A stretch of DNA of 64,000 bases from Rhodothalassiaceae bacterium (GTDB lineage: Bacteria > Pseudomonadota > Alphaproteobacteria > Sphingomonadales > Rhodothalassiaceae): contig BPKC01000001.1 in NCBI GenBank assembly GCA_026004935.1, positions 2,491,381-2,555,380 of the forward strand, in the 5' to 3' direction. Position numbers and translations under genes: made by a program. Below, in pieces: positions 31,280 to 40,101 of the stretch (its first letter is position 1; each line of letters opens with the position of its first letter). The notes under the pieces are model-generated. The model was not told the origin of the DNA and searched no databases. It saw nothing but the letters and a program-made list of their open reading frames with translations.

Positions 31280-31888
31280 TCAGCTCCCTTCCTCGGTTAC
31301 CGTCTGCCTTTCATTGCGGGCCCTTGCCCGGTAATAGTCGGCCGCGATGCGGCGACGCAGGCGCTCCGCTTGGTCGTCCTGCCGGCGCGCCTCGGCGAGC
31401 AGCAGCTGCGCGAGCAACCGCCAGTCGAAGGCCGGTCCCGCCTGCGCGGCAAGATACCGGCACAGGCGCCGCAAGGTCGGCCACAGCCGCTCCCCGCGGG
31501 CGCGCAGGAACTGCTCCAGCCGCGCCTCGTGGAGCCCGGCCCCGGCCAGAACCGCCCCGAGCGGCCGCCCGGGGGCGTGGTGGCGCGGCGCGAGGATGGC
31601 CATGCCGGCCGCGACCATGGCCCAGGCGGCCTGCTCGCGGTCCGCATTCTCGCGCCTGTCGTCGAGGACAGTCGGGGCGGCCTCGGCCAGCAGGGCGTAG
31701 AAGGCCGGTGAGGCCATCTGCGTCGGCGGGTTGAGCCGGCGCAGGCCGGCAAGCCCGCCCCGGTCATGAAGCTCCATCGTCTTAATGCGTCCGGCGAGTT
31801 TGGAGACTATGACCGGGACGGGATCACCGGCCTTGCCGACGGCATCCGGCATGTCGGGATCGAGCGGCTTTGCTGCCACCTCAGACAT
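31280..31888 (-). CDS. cse2: Cascade small subunit Cse2 (Cas11)
   Basis: This 202-residue helical protein is present in two copies in E. coli Cascade and stabilises the R-loop. I start it at MSEVAAKPLDPDMPDAVGKA, which overlaps the cse1 stop by 8 bases; a start nine codons earlier is possible. Conserved Cse2 blocks include ELHDRGGLAGLRRLNPPTQM and LRRLCRYLAA. Position between cse1 and cas7e fixes the assignment. Confidence 0.92.
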   Translation of the reverse strand: MSEVAAKPLDPDMPDAVGKAGDPVPVIVSKLAGRIKTMELHDRGGLAGLRRLNPPTQMASPAFYALLAEAAPTVLDDRRENADREQAAWAMVAAGMAILAPRHHAPGRPLGAVLAGAGLHEARLEQFLRARGERLWPTLRRLCRYLAAQAGPAFDWRLLAQLLLAEARRQDDQAERLRRRIAADYYRARARNERQTVTEEGS

Positions 31889-33512
31889 CGGCCACCTCCT
31901 TTCCCTCTGCGGCAAGCTGCTGGAAGTGACGGCGCAGCTGCGCGTGGAAGAGGCTTTCCGCCTCTGCGACGGCGCGGTAGCGGCGGGCGCTCGTCTGCGG
32001 CGGCTCCTCCAGCGCCCGCATGAAGACCTCCCGCGCGGCCGCGATCAGCAGATCCCGCCAGTCCTGACGCGCGCGAGCGCGCGCGGCGGGGTCGGCTCCG
32101 GCGTTCACCTCCTCCCACAGATGCGCGCCGAAGAAGAACCCGTCGACGGCGTGGTGCAGCCGCGTCTGGGCCGCCCTTATCCACGCCTCCTCGCCCGCGG
32201 ACGGCCTGCCCGTCGCACCATCGCCCGGCCGCAGGCGGCGGATGAGCGCGGGGCGCAGCACCTGTCTGATCATCTTTTCCACCTCCTCCAGGCGTTCCTT
32301 GACGATCTCGCCAACCCGGTCTCGCTCTTGCGGAGCGAAGAGGAGTGAGCCGGTTTGTGCGGGAAAGGGAATGCGGCGTTCGTAATAGCCCTCGGTGCCG
32401 CCCTGGCCGCGCACAAGAACGCGTGCGACCAGGATCACGGAGCCTTGGTCGATACCGCTGTGCCATCTGAGAGCGAGCGGAGGCTCGTATTCCGGATCCC
32501 AGACGTATTCGGCGAGCCGGTCATAGCGCAGCCCGAGCGGACCGACGGTGATCGCATAGCCGCTCGTGCGCGAAACCGGCAGCCAGGGGTCGCCCAGATT
32601 GCCGTGGAATGCCGCGGCGTCGATGCGGGCCACGCGGGAGCCGGCGCCGCGCGCCTCGAGTGCGCCGCCCCCGTCCCTGACGAGCCGGTAGCGACGGCAG
32701 ATCTCGATGAACCAGGGATCGAGATCGGACACCGCCAGCTGGCTGCGCCCGTCCCAGGGCAGGAGCCAGAGAAGGCCGTGACCATCATCCCGATAGGCCC
32801 AGGGCCGTTCCCTTTCACCCATGGCGTGGGCCGCCTCCAGCCAGTGCTCCCGCCGTCTCGCGAGCAGCACCGCCACGTCCCGTCGTACATGGGCGCCGGG
32901 CAGCACCCCGGGCGCGATCCCGAACCCGGCGCGGCTGCTGTAGCCGCCGTTCATGCGGGCGATGCCGTACCAGGATCGGCCCGAATAGCCGGCGGCGGTC
33001 TGGCCGCTGACGAGAGCGAAAAGCCACCCTTCGGGCGAGGGACGGGCGATGCGCGCCGCCTTCACGTCGTGGTTCTTCGCCGTGACGAGGACATCGATCT
33101 CGTCGGGGCGCATGAAGACGGTCGTCAGCTCGGCATGGGTTTCGCCCGGCAGCGGCGGCTGGAGGAAGGCGGGCTTCGTCCAGTCGTCGACGACCAGACA
33201 CCACGGCTCGTCGCCGCCCTGCCAGCCCTCTGCGGCCGCAAGCGCGCGCAGGAGCTCCGCCCACTCCCGCTCCGATTCGGGCGGATCGCGCCGCCTGGCC
33301 CTGTGCAGCGCGAGCGCGGCCAGCTGCACCAGCAGCGCGTGCCAGGGATGCTCCTGCCACGGGGCGAGAGCCGGAAAGGCCGCGATCTCGTCGCGCATGA
33401 GGGCGGCCAGCACGCCGGGCAGCGTCATCCGCCGCCGGGTTGCTGCGGCCCGTTCGTGCGCATCCCGGCAGTGGACCGTGATCAGCGGATCTTCAAGAAG
33501 ATTGCCCTGCAT
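31881..33512 (-). CDS. cse1: Cascade large subunit Cse1 (Cas8e)
   Basis: This 543-residue protein recognises the PAM and recruits Cas3. The start MQGNLLEDPLITVHCRDAHE has the usual short beta hairpin. Diagnostic blocks follow: TLPGVLAALMRDEIAAFPAL, HPWHALLVQLAALALHRARR and WCLVVDDWTKPAFLQPPLPG, then MNGGYSSRAGFG, a conserved Cse1 glycine-rich segment. A strong GGGAGG ribosome site lies 6 bases before the ATG. Further upstream a TATAAC at about 33538 could be the -10 box of a separate Cascade promoter. It is separated from cas3 by a 667-bp gap. Confidence 0.95.
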   Translation of the reverse strand: MQGNLLEDPLITVHCRDAHERAAATRRRMTLPGVLAALMRDEIAAFPALAPWQEHPWHALLVQLAALALHRARRRDPPESEREWAELLRALAAAEGWQGGDEPWCLVVDDWTKPAFLQPPLPGETHAELTTVFMRPDEIDVLVTAKNHDVKAARIARPSPEGWLFALVSGQTAAGYSGRSWYGIARMNGGYSSRAGFGIAPGVLPGAHVRRDVAVLLARRREHWLEAAHAMGERERPWAYRDDGHGLLWLLPWDGRSQLAVSDLDPWFIEICRRYRLVRDGGGALEARGAGSRVARIDAAAFHGNLGDPWLPVSRTSGYAITVGPLGLRYDRLAEYVWDPEYEPPLALRWHSGIDQGSVILVARVLVRGQGGTEGYYERRIPFPAQTGSLLFAPQERDRVGEIVKERLEEVEKMIRQVLRPALIRRLRPGDGATGRPSAGEEAWIRAAQTRLHHAVDGFFFGAHLWEEVNAGADPAARARARQDWRDLLIAAAREVFMRALEEPPQTSARRYRAVAEAESLFHAQLRRHFQQLAAEGKEVADV

Positions 33513-34179
33513 CTCGACCTCCCGTTCCCTTCGCGAGTGTTATACGAAAATCGCGCGTCTGTCGCATCAAAATGTTTGCTTGCAGTTGCATCCATTGCGG
33601 CATCGGCGATCCACCGGCGGAGGGGATGTTGGCGCCCGCTGCGGCGGATGGAGAACCCAGAGGACGCGCCGGATCAGGACTTGTGCAGAATCCGAGGTCG
33701 GGCAAACCGGAAGAGCGCCACGCGTGGAATTTGCCCGGGTCTGACCGAATCGGGTTCCCCAGAGCTCGTGTGATTGTCGCATTCCGGTCTCCTTCAGTCT
33801 CGGAACGAGGGATGGCCCCTTCGCCGCCGGTTTGCCTCGTGTGGCATTCGCAAGCAGCACAGTTGTCTACCTTCGGTTTTTTTCCTTTCCCCTGCACCCT
33901 AAGCGGCACACTTCGATCTATCTAAGGCGGCAAATCTTCGCTGTCAAGCCCCGCGTCCTCGGCTTTGGCCGCCTAGTCCGGGGGAAAGACGCCTCTTCCC
34001 AATCCGCCGCAGCACACCTAACAGGAATTTGCGCCCGCGCCAGTGAGCGCTTCCCCGGCTGCCCGGGGATGGTCCGTGTGCCGCTTAAGGTGCAGGGCAT
34101 TCTCCGCCCACGCGGAGCCGCGGCGGCGAGGAGTGGATCCCGCCGCCGCCTTTTTGCGGCCGTTGTGCCCGTTGGGCCG
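33513..34179 (-). promoter_or_regulatory. Gap between cas3 and cse1, presumed Cascade promoter region
   Basis: This 667-bp gene-free stretch is less GC-rich than its flanks. A TATAAC box with AT-rich upstream sequence lies about 25 bp before cse1 on the minus strand; I cannot find a well-spaced -35. A plus-strand GC hairpin followed by CTTTTTG occurs at about 34124-34157. A pair of 22-bp inverted repeats is listed separately. In E. coli the same gap carries the H-NS-controlled Cascade promoter, so a control region here fits. Short ORFs in it look random. Confidence 0.5.
33890..34097. mobile_element. MITE-like element or large inverted repeat, 208 bp
   Basis: Two 22-bp segments, 33890-33911 and 34076-34097, are inverted copies differing at one base: CCCTGCACCCTAAGCGG... 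on the plus strand and its complement with one T for C. They enclose 164 bp with no coding capacity. I see no clear target-site duplication. A miniature transposon is one reading, a long operator or cruciform for Cascade control another. Confidence 0.45.
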
Positions 34180-36813
34180 CTACGCCCGCTCCGCCTCTTC
34201 CCGCCGCAGACCCAGGCGATCGTAGCGCAGCAGCACATCGCCAAGACGCAGCCGCAGCGGCGAATCGGCCACCACCTCGGGCTCGGCTTCCGCCGCGCCA
34301 CCCTTCAGCAGCCAATGCGGCACGGTGAGCACGTCCAGATCCTCGCCGCCGAAGGGACTTGCGAGCCCGCGCGGCAGCACGACGACCCGGTCGGCGGCCC
34401 CGAGTCGCGTCGCGATGGCGCAGCTGTCCGGAAAAGCCGTCGAGCCATACCAGCTGCCCCAGCCTATGCAGTTGAGCTGCGCGTGAGCCCGCTGCGCCGC
34501 CCGGATGCCGACGATCCGGCGCGCATGCTCCGCCCACGGGCCGGCATTCTCCTCCACGATCGCATCGAGCCGCTCACACCGTGTCGCACCTTCGACGAGC
34601 CGTCTGCTCATGGCAGGCAGCACCAGCCGGGGATTGGCCTCGAGCAAACGCCAGGTCGCCTCGATCACCCGCATGTCCGGATAGGCGCGGGGATTGCCGT
34701 CGCGGTCGATCCCGAAGCCGCCGCGGGGCCGTTCGAGAAGCGGCGTCAGATCCCGCTGCGGCCACACGAGGACGAGCGCGCGCGGCGTCTCGAAGCCGGC
34801 CGGGCGGCGGGGCCGGGCATGCCGGTGCAGCCGCCCGAGGCGCTGGATGAGCACGTCCATCGGGCAGATGTCGGTGATCAGAAGATCGGCATCGATGTCG
34901 AGCGACTGCTCCACCGTCTGCGTGGCGACGAGCACGCAGCCCGCTTCGCGTGCGGCCCGCTTGCCGAAGACCGCCTCCACCGCCGCGTCGAGACGCCGGC
35001 GATCGCCGCGGGCGAAACGGCCGTGATGCGGCGCCGGCACGCCGTTGCATCGAAACAGCAGCCCGCTGTCCCCGCCGAGCGCGCCTTCGACCGCCAGCTG
35101 CGTCGCGATGGCAAGCGCCACGGTGTTGCGGATGACGAGCACGCGCGCACCCTGCCGCGCCGCCTCCACCGCGCGCCGGGCCACATCGTCCACCGCGTCT
35201 TCGCCGATCGCCGGGACGAGCTCGATGGCGACGTGGCGATCCGGCGCATGTCCTCTGCAGGAAATCCGCGCGATCCCGCCGCGCGACCAGACCGTGAGCA
35301 GCGGATAGGGACGGCGCTCTTCCGTTTCCGGACTGGCGTCGGCTTGCTCGGGCAGCAGGACCCTGCGGGTCGAGCTGCCGAGCGTGGCCGACATCAGGAG
35401 CACGTGCCCGCCGGCGCATACGAGAAGATCGAGGAGGCCGTGGAGCAGGCTGCACATGTAGGGATCGGACGCGTGGACCTCGTCGACCACCAGAAGCGAG
35501 CGGCTGAGCGCGGCCGCACGCAGATGCGCGTGGCGAACCGTCAGCGCGCCGAGCAGCGCCTGGTCGACGGTCCCGACGGCCACCGTTGCGGAAAGATAGC
35601 GCTTGGGGCGCTCCGCCGCCCACAGGCGGCTGCCCGGCGCATCATGCGGATTGTCGGAAAACAGCACGCCTTCATCGGGAAGCGGACGCACGCCCGTGCC
35701 CTCCGCGTCGGGCTGGGCGGGCAGATAGCCCGGCACCGCAAGCAGCACGGGCGGCGCGTCCCGCCCCAGTGCACGCCGCATCGCCCCTTGCACCCGTCCA
35801 TGCATCTGCACGGCGGCCGCACGCGTCGGCAGCGCGAAATACAGGCTGTCCACCAGCCCCCGTCTGAACAGGTGAAGAAAATGGGCGATGGCCGCCTCGG
35901 TCTTGCCCGAACCCGTATCCGACTCGATGAGGACGACGCTGGGACCGTCCGGGATCTCGAGATTTTCCACAGCTTCCTGCATAGGCCGCGGCGTGTCGAT
36001 CCCGATCGCGGCAAGCCAGCTCCGTTCAGGACAGCGTCGGCGCCACGGATCGACCAGAAGCCCGATCTCGTTGAGGGCGCGAACCGCCTGCCTGCGTGCG
36101 AAGGGCCAGCGGTCCTCCTCGAGACTCTTGGAATAGGGAAAGAAGCGTCGGTCGGAGCCGATCCAGTCCGCAAGCATCACGAGGCCGGCAAAGGCATGGG
36201 TGAACCGCGGCCCGATCTTGAGGCGGGGCTCGCCTTCAAGGGGCGGCTCGATGGCGGTGAGCCCGCCCTCGAGATATTTGCAGAGCTGTGTCGCAAGTTC
36301 GTCGTGGTGGGCAGATAGGGACCACACCCACTCCGCGTTGCTGTCGAGGCGGTCGAGCGGCAGCGGCCGGCCGTGATGCGCGATGCTGGCGACCAGGAGG
36401 TGGCCGAGAGCGGCGCACCTTTCGTTCTCATTGTCGAACCAGCAAAGCATCTTGTCGGCGGACATCGCGCCTCTGGCCGTCTCGGCGAGATCGCCCGTCC
36501 GGAACAGGGCCAGGCCCTCGGCGACATGGCCGCTCCGCCCCCCGCCGTTGGCGCGCGCCTGAAAGCCCGGGTTGAGCTTGCCGATGTCGTGGAGATAGGC
36601 GAGCCAGCCGAGCCGGCGGATCCAGCCCGGGGTCAGGGCATCGACACCCGCCAGCGCGGCCAGGCGCGCGCCGAGAAGCGTCCGTGTGAGCAGGGCCTCC
36701 ATCACGGCGGCGACGTCGAGACAGTGGTGGACAAGCGGGTGCCAGGCTTCGACACACCCGGACTGCTCGTCGCGCGCGATCTTGCCCCAAGGGGCCGCAA
36801 TCGGCGGTTCCAC
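34180..36813 (-). CDS. cas3: CRISPR-associated helicase/nuclease Cas3 (type I-E)
   Basis: This 877-residue protein is recruited by Cascade to unwind and degrade target DNA. The N-terminal HD nuclease has WHPLVHHCLDVAAVMEALL and YLHDIGKLNPGFQ. The superfamily 2 helicase has Walker A SDTGSGKTEAAIAHF, DEVH in VVDEVHASDPYM, motif III LLMSATLGSS, and motif VI in IQRLGRLHRHARP. The start is a GTG. It is complete and shows no lost key residue. It lies upstream of the Cascade genes on the same strand and probably has its own promoter near the REP block. Confidence 0.96.
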   Translation of the reverse strand: MEPPIAAPWGKIARDEQSGCVEAWHPLVHHCLDVAAVMEALLTRTLLGARLAALAGVDALTPGWIRRLGWLAYLHDIGKLNPGFQARANGGGRSGHVAEGLALFRTGDLAETARGAMSADKMLCWFDNENERCAALGHLLVASIAHHGRPLPLDRLDSNAEWVWSLSAHHDELATQLCKYLEGGLTAIEPPLEGEPRLKIGPRFTHAFAGLVMLADWIGSDRRFFPYSKSLEEDRWPFARRQAVRALNEIGLLVDPWRRRCPERSWLAAIGIDTPRPMQEAVENLEIPDGPSVVLIESDTGSGKTEAAIAHFLHLFRRGLVDSLYFALPTRAAAVQMHGRVQGAMRRALGRDAPPVLLAVPGYLPAQPDAEGTGVRPLPDEGVLFSDNPHDAPGSRLWAAERPKRYLSATVAVGTVDQALLGALTVRHAHLRAAALSRSLLVVDEVHASDPYMCSLLHGLLDLLVCAGGHVLLMSATLGSSTRRVLLPEQADASPETEERRPYPLLTVWSRGGIARISCRGHAPDRHVAIELVPAIGEDAVDDVARRAVEAARQGARVLVIRNTVALAIATQLAVEGALGGDSGLLFRCNGVPAPHHGRFARGDRRRLDAAVEAVFGKRAAREAGCVLVATQTVEQSLDIDADLLITDICPMDVLIQRLGRLHRHARPRRPAGFETPRALVLVWPQRDLTPLLERPRGGFGIDRDGNPRAYPDMRVIEATWRLLEANPRLVLPAMSRRLVEGATRCERLDAIVEENAGPWAEHARRIVGIRAAQRAHAQLNCIGWGSWYGSTAFPDSCAIATRLGAADRVVVLPRGLASPFGGEDLDVLTVPHWLLKGGAAEAEPEVVADSPLRLRLGDVLLRYDRLGLRREEAERA

Positions 36814-37039
36814 CGCCCTACTCCGCCCGTCGCGTGGCAGCGGCCGGCCGTGCCGCGCCGCTGCGTCTGTGCCCCCCGTCGCCGCGCGACCAAGCTATCG
36901 CGACAAGGAGCTCACTCGCAAGGGCTGCCGGGAGCACCTGCGGCCGGGAAGGATGCTACCGGAACGTCGGGGAGGTCGCGGAACAGGCACGGCAACCGCA
37001 AATGGTCGGGGATCGGCGGCGGGGACGCCGGAAATAGGC

Positions 37040-38180
37040 CCCACCCTCGGCTGGACCCGCCGGTCAAGCCGGCGGGTGACGAAGAAGGGGCGGGCCCGCC
37101 GGTCAAGCCGGCGGGTGACGCTCTCCTTTTTTCGTCATTCGCCGCGAAAGCGGCGAATCCAGCCGCCGCCGAGGACGATCCCGGCGCTTGCGGCCGTCTC
37201 CGCCGCCTGCTGGACCCGCCGGTCAAGCCGGCGGGTGACGAGGGAAGGGTTGGACCCTCCGGTCGGGCCGGGCGGTGATGACGGGAACCGCGCACCGGCG
37301 GGTGACGCAAAGAGAAGAAGCACCGGCGGGTGACGCTCTCCTCACTCGTCGTTCGCCGACTTGATCGGCGAACCGAACAACCAGCTAAGGCAGCCTTGAC
37401 GCCCGTGATTGCTCCGCTTCCCGCCGGACCCGCCGGTCAAGCCGGCGGGTGACGAAGAAGGGGCGGACCCGCCGGTCAAGGCGGCGGGTGACGCTCTCCT
37501 TTTTTCGTCATTCGCCGCGAAAGCGGCGAATCCAGCCGCCGCCGAGGACGATCCCGGCGCTTGCGGCCGTCTCCGCCGCCTGCTGGACCCGCCGGTCAAG
37601 CCGGCGGGTGACGAAGAAGGGGCGGGCCCGCCGGTCAAGCCGGCGGGTGACGCTCTCCTTTTTTCGTCATTCGCCGCGAAAGCGGCGAATCCAGCCGCCG
37701 CCGAGGACGATCCCGGCGCTTGCGGCCGTCTCCGCCGCCTGCTGGACCCGCCGGTCAAGCCGGCGGGTGACGCACAGAGGAAGTGCCGGGACCAATGACA
37801 ATTACCGTGCACAACCAGCTGGTTATCTGATGACTGATGACTGAATCGTCGTTCGCCGGCTCGACCGGCGAACCCAGGAGCCGGCGATGGCAGCCCCCGC
37901 GCCTGTTATGGGCTCCACCCTCGGCTGGACCCGCCGGTCAAGCCGGCGGGTGACGCTCTCCTTTTTTCGTCATTCGCCGCGAAAGCGGCGAATCCAGCCG
38001 CCGCCGAGGACGGTCCCGGCGCCTGCGGCCGTCTCCGCCGCCTGCTGGACCCGCCGATCAAGTCGGCGGGTGACGCGGAATGGGCAGGGATCCGCCGATC
38101 ACACCCGGCGGATGACGAGTAGGGGACACCGGCCCGCGGGCACGCCGGCCCGCCGGTCGGGGCGGCGGGTGAAGACGGGA
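37040..38180. repeat. Cluster of REP-like palindromes with 159-bp composite units
   Basis: At least twelve copies of the palindrome ACCCGCCGG-TCAAG-CCGGCGGGT, often followed by GACG, occur here, for example at 37051, 37091, 37210, 37427, 37583, 37742, 37925 and 38045. Between them lies a second palindrome, ATTCGCCGC-GAAA-GCGGCGAAT (about 37136, 37508, 37667, 37972). Together they form nearly identical composite units with a 159-bp period (37051 to 37210, 37583 to 37742). The whole space from 36814 to 38232 contains no gene I can support. Confidence 0.9.
37833..37875. repeat. REP-like palindrome, near copy of the one at 15161
   Basis: ACTGATGA, GAATCGTC and the palindrome GTTCGCCGG-CTCGA-CCGGCGAAC repeat the element at 15161-15210 in the same orientation, with a short indel between the first two blocks. 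The two copies bracket the CRISPR array and cas genes. Confidence 0.75.
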
Positions 38181-38232
38181 AAGGTGCCGATGGGACGAGG
38201 CAGGCTGGAGCCGGGCGGGCGCGGGGCGGTCG

Positions 38233-38562
38233 TCAGCCGCGGGTTTCCTCCATGATCTGGCGTTGCGCCTCGTCCATCCGGCGGGCGAGCTCGCGCTCGA
38301 TGCGGTGGGGATCCATCTCGATCCCCCTGGCCTTGAGGTCGGCGAGAATCTTGCGGATGACGTCCTGGTCGCCGGGCTCCTCGAGATCCGCCTTGACCAG
38401 CGAAAGCGCGTACTGTTCGGCCTCCTCCCCCTGCAGCCCAAGCTGTTCGGCCACCCACAGCCCGACGAGCTTGTTGCGCCGCGCCCGGGCCTTGAAGCGC
38501 AGCTCCTCATTGTGGGCGAACTCCTGCTCGAACTTGCGCTCGCGGTCCTCAAGACCGGTCAT
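38233..38562 (-). CDS. Zeta-type F1-ATPase inhibitor (DUF1476)
   Basis: This 109-residue protein matches the alphaproteobacterial zeta subunit family (DUF1476), which blocks ATP hydrolysis by F1-ATPase. I start it at MTGLEDRERKFEQEFAHNEE, because homologues begin near FDEREK...FAHDEELRFKA; the frame is open 18 codons further. Conserved blocks are ELRFKARARRNKLVGLWVAE, VKADLEEPGDQDVIRKI and the C-terminal helix LARRMDEAQRQIMEE. It reads away from metZ and stands alone. The family occurs in alphaproteobacteria, which supports the taxonomic call. Confidence 0.9.
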   Translation of the reverse strand: MTGLEDRERKFEQEFAHNEELRFKARARRNKLVGLWVAEQLGLQGEEAEQYALSLVKADLEEPGDQDVIRKILADLKARGIEMDPHRIERELARRMDEAQRQIMEETRG

Positions 38563-38720
38563 TTCTGGTCTCTCCTTCCAGCCTGTCTCGCGGCCCTGCA
38601 CCACTCTCCCGCCCATTTAAGGGGGAGCCGCGTCGGCCTCAAGGAAAATCGGCGCGTGAAGGGATCGCGCCCCGCATCGAAGACGGTTGATTCGCGCGCC
38701 GATCCCGGCTAGCCGGAGAA

Positions 38721-38777
38721 TACGTGGTGATTTGGTCCGACCGGCTTGCGGCCACGTTAAACAAGCTCGCTAAAAGG
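38721..38777 (+). promoter_or_regulatory. SAM-II riboswitch upstream of metZ
   Basis: The segment holds the SAM-II core almost unchanged: CGTGGTGATTTGG, GGCTTGCGGCCACGTTAAA and GCTCGCTAAAAGG, which together form the H-type pseudoknot that binds S-adenosylmethionine. It lies about 65 bp before metZ. SAM-II elements control methionine and SAM synthesis genes in alphaproteobacteria and turn them off when SAM is high. Confidence 0.95.
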
Positions 38778-38795
38778 TCGGGGTGCGCGAGCGGG

Positions 38796-38826
38796 AGGCC
38801 CTGACCCTGAGCGGTCGGGGCTTTTT
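38796..38826 (+). terminator. Terminator-like hairpin between the riboswitch and metZ
   Basis: AGGCCCTGACC (38796-38806) pairs with GGTCGGGGCT (38813-38822), followed by a T-run. The upstream GGTCGGGG (38776-38783), at the edge of the aptamer, could pair with the same 5' arm, so two mutually exclusive structures are possible. This suggests transcriptional attenuation rather than only masking of the ribosome site. Confidence 0.6.
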
Positions 38827-38843
38827 GTTCGAGGCATCGGGAC

Positions 38844-40055
38844 ATGAAGGCGAAAACGGGAATCGATCCGGCCATCACGGCGCACTGGCGCGAGCAGACG
38901 CGGGCGGTGCGCGGCGGCACGCGCCGCAGCGAGCTGCACGAGGCGAGCGAGGCGCTGTTTCTGACCAGCGGCTTCGCCTATGATTCTCTGGCGGAGGCCG
39001 AGCGGCGCTTCGCCGATCCGGCGGCGGGCCACACCTACAGCCGCCAGGCCAATCCCACCGTCGAGATGTACGAGGAGCGGCTGCGCCTGCTCGAGGACGC
39101 GGCTTTCGCCCGCGCCACCGCCACCGGCATGGCGGCGATCGCGGCCTGTCTGTTCGCGCTGCTCAAGGCCGGCGAGCGCGTGCTGGCGCACCGCGTGCTG
39201 TTCGGATCGTCGCGCTGGCTGATCGGCGAATGGCTGCCGCGCTACGGGATTGCGGGAGACGTGGTGGACGCCACCGATCTTGACGCGGTGCGGGAGATGC
39301 TCCGGCCCGAGACGCGGCTGATGCTGATCGAGACCCCGGCCAATCCGACCATGGAGATCCTCGACATCTCCGCACTGGCCGAGCTGTGCCGCGCGAACGG
39401 GACGCTTCTCGTCGTCGACAACGTCTTCGCCACCCCGGTCCTCCAGAAGCCGCTCGCGCTCGGTGCCGATCTCGTCGTCTACTCGGCGACGAAGCACATC
39501 GACGGCCAGGGCCGCGTCCTGGGCGGCGCGATCCTGGGGCGCGACGAGACGCTGCTCGAGGATCCCCTGGGCCCCTTCCTGCGGCATACGGGGCCTTCTC
39601 TTTCGGCCTTCGACGCCTGGGTGCTGCTCAAGGGGCTGGAGACCCTGCCGCTTCGCGTGCGCGCGATGAGCGAGCGGGCCGAGGCCATCGCCCGCTTCCT
39701 CAAGGCCCGCGGTCTCGACGTGCGCTATCCGGGCCTGCCGGGCACGCCGGATGCGGAGCTCGCGCGCCGGCAGATGGCGATGGGCGGCAGTCTCATCGCC
39801 TTCCGCCTGCCCGGGGGACTGGAGCAGGCGGCCCGCTTCTTCGACGCGCTGGAGATCATCGACATCGGCAACAACCTCGGCGACGCCAAGTCGATCGCTG
39901 CCCATCCCTGGACGACCACGCACCGGGCGCTGGCCGAGGAGACCCGCCGGGCGCTCGGCATCGACGAGGGCCTGGTGCGCCTGTCGGTGGGGCTGGAAGA
40001 CGTGGACGACCTGATCGCCGATCTCGACCGCGCGCTCGCCCGCGCGGGCGTGTAG
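38844..40055 (+). CDS. metZ: O-succinylhomoserine sulfhydrylase
   Basis: This 403-residue PLP enzyme of the Cys/Met metabolism family makes homocysteine from O-succinylhomoserine and sulfide. It contains FLTSGFAYDSLAEAE, TYSRQANPTVEMYEERL, the Ala-rich TATGMAAIAACLFALL block, IETPANPTMEILDI, and the PLP-lysine motif VVYSATKHIDGQGRVLGG. The C-terminal RLSVGLEDVDDLIADLD is typical. Length matches MetZ. The upstream SAM-II riboswitch supports methionine biosynthesis rather than cystathionine metabolism. Confidence 0.95.
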   Translation: MKAKTGIDPAITAHWREQTRAVRGGTRRSELHEASEALFLTSGFAYDSLAEAERRFADPAAGHTYSRQANPTVEMYEERLRLLEDAAFARATATGMAAIAACLFALLKAGERVLAHRVLFGSSRWLIGEWLPRYGIAGDVVDATDLDAVREMLRPETRLMLIETPANPTMEILDISALAELCRANGTLLVVDNVFATPVLQKPLALGADLVVYSATKHIDGQGRVLGGAILGRDETLLEDPLGPFLRHTGPSLSAFDAWVLLKGLETLPLRVRAMSERAEAIARFLKARGLDVRYPGLPGTPDAELARRQMAMGGSLIAFRLPGGLEQAARFFDALEIIDIGNNLGDAKSIAAHPWTTTHRALAEETRRALGIDEGLVRLSVGLEDVDDLIADLDRALARAGV

Positions 40056-40101
40056 GAGCCGTCGGCGCCGAAGGCGGCGGGCGCGCTGCGGGCGGCCGCG
40101 A

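Noticed and set aside
33493-33909. 138-residue minus-strand frame in the cas3-cse1 gap
   Set aside because: It overlaps the cse1 start and its ribosome site, has no recognisable motif and no good ribosome site of its own.
33832-36318. 828-residue plus-strand frame opposite cas3
   Set aside because: Shadow of cas3, whose HD and helicase motifs are clear on the minus strand.
36928-37333. Short open frames in the REP block with repeated SSRRVT or PVKPAGD peptides
   Set aside because: They are translations of the palindromic repeats and have no gene features.
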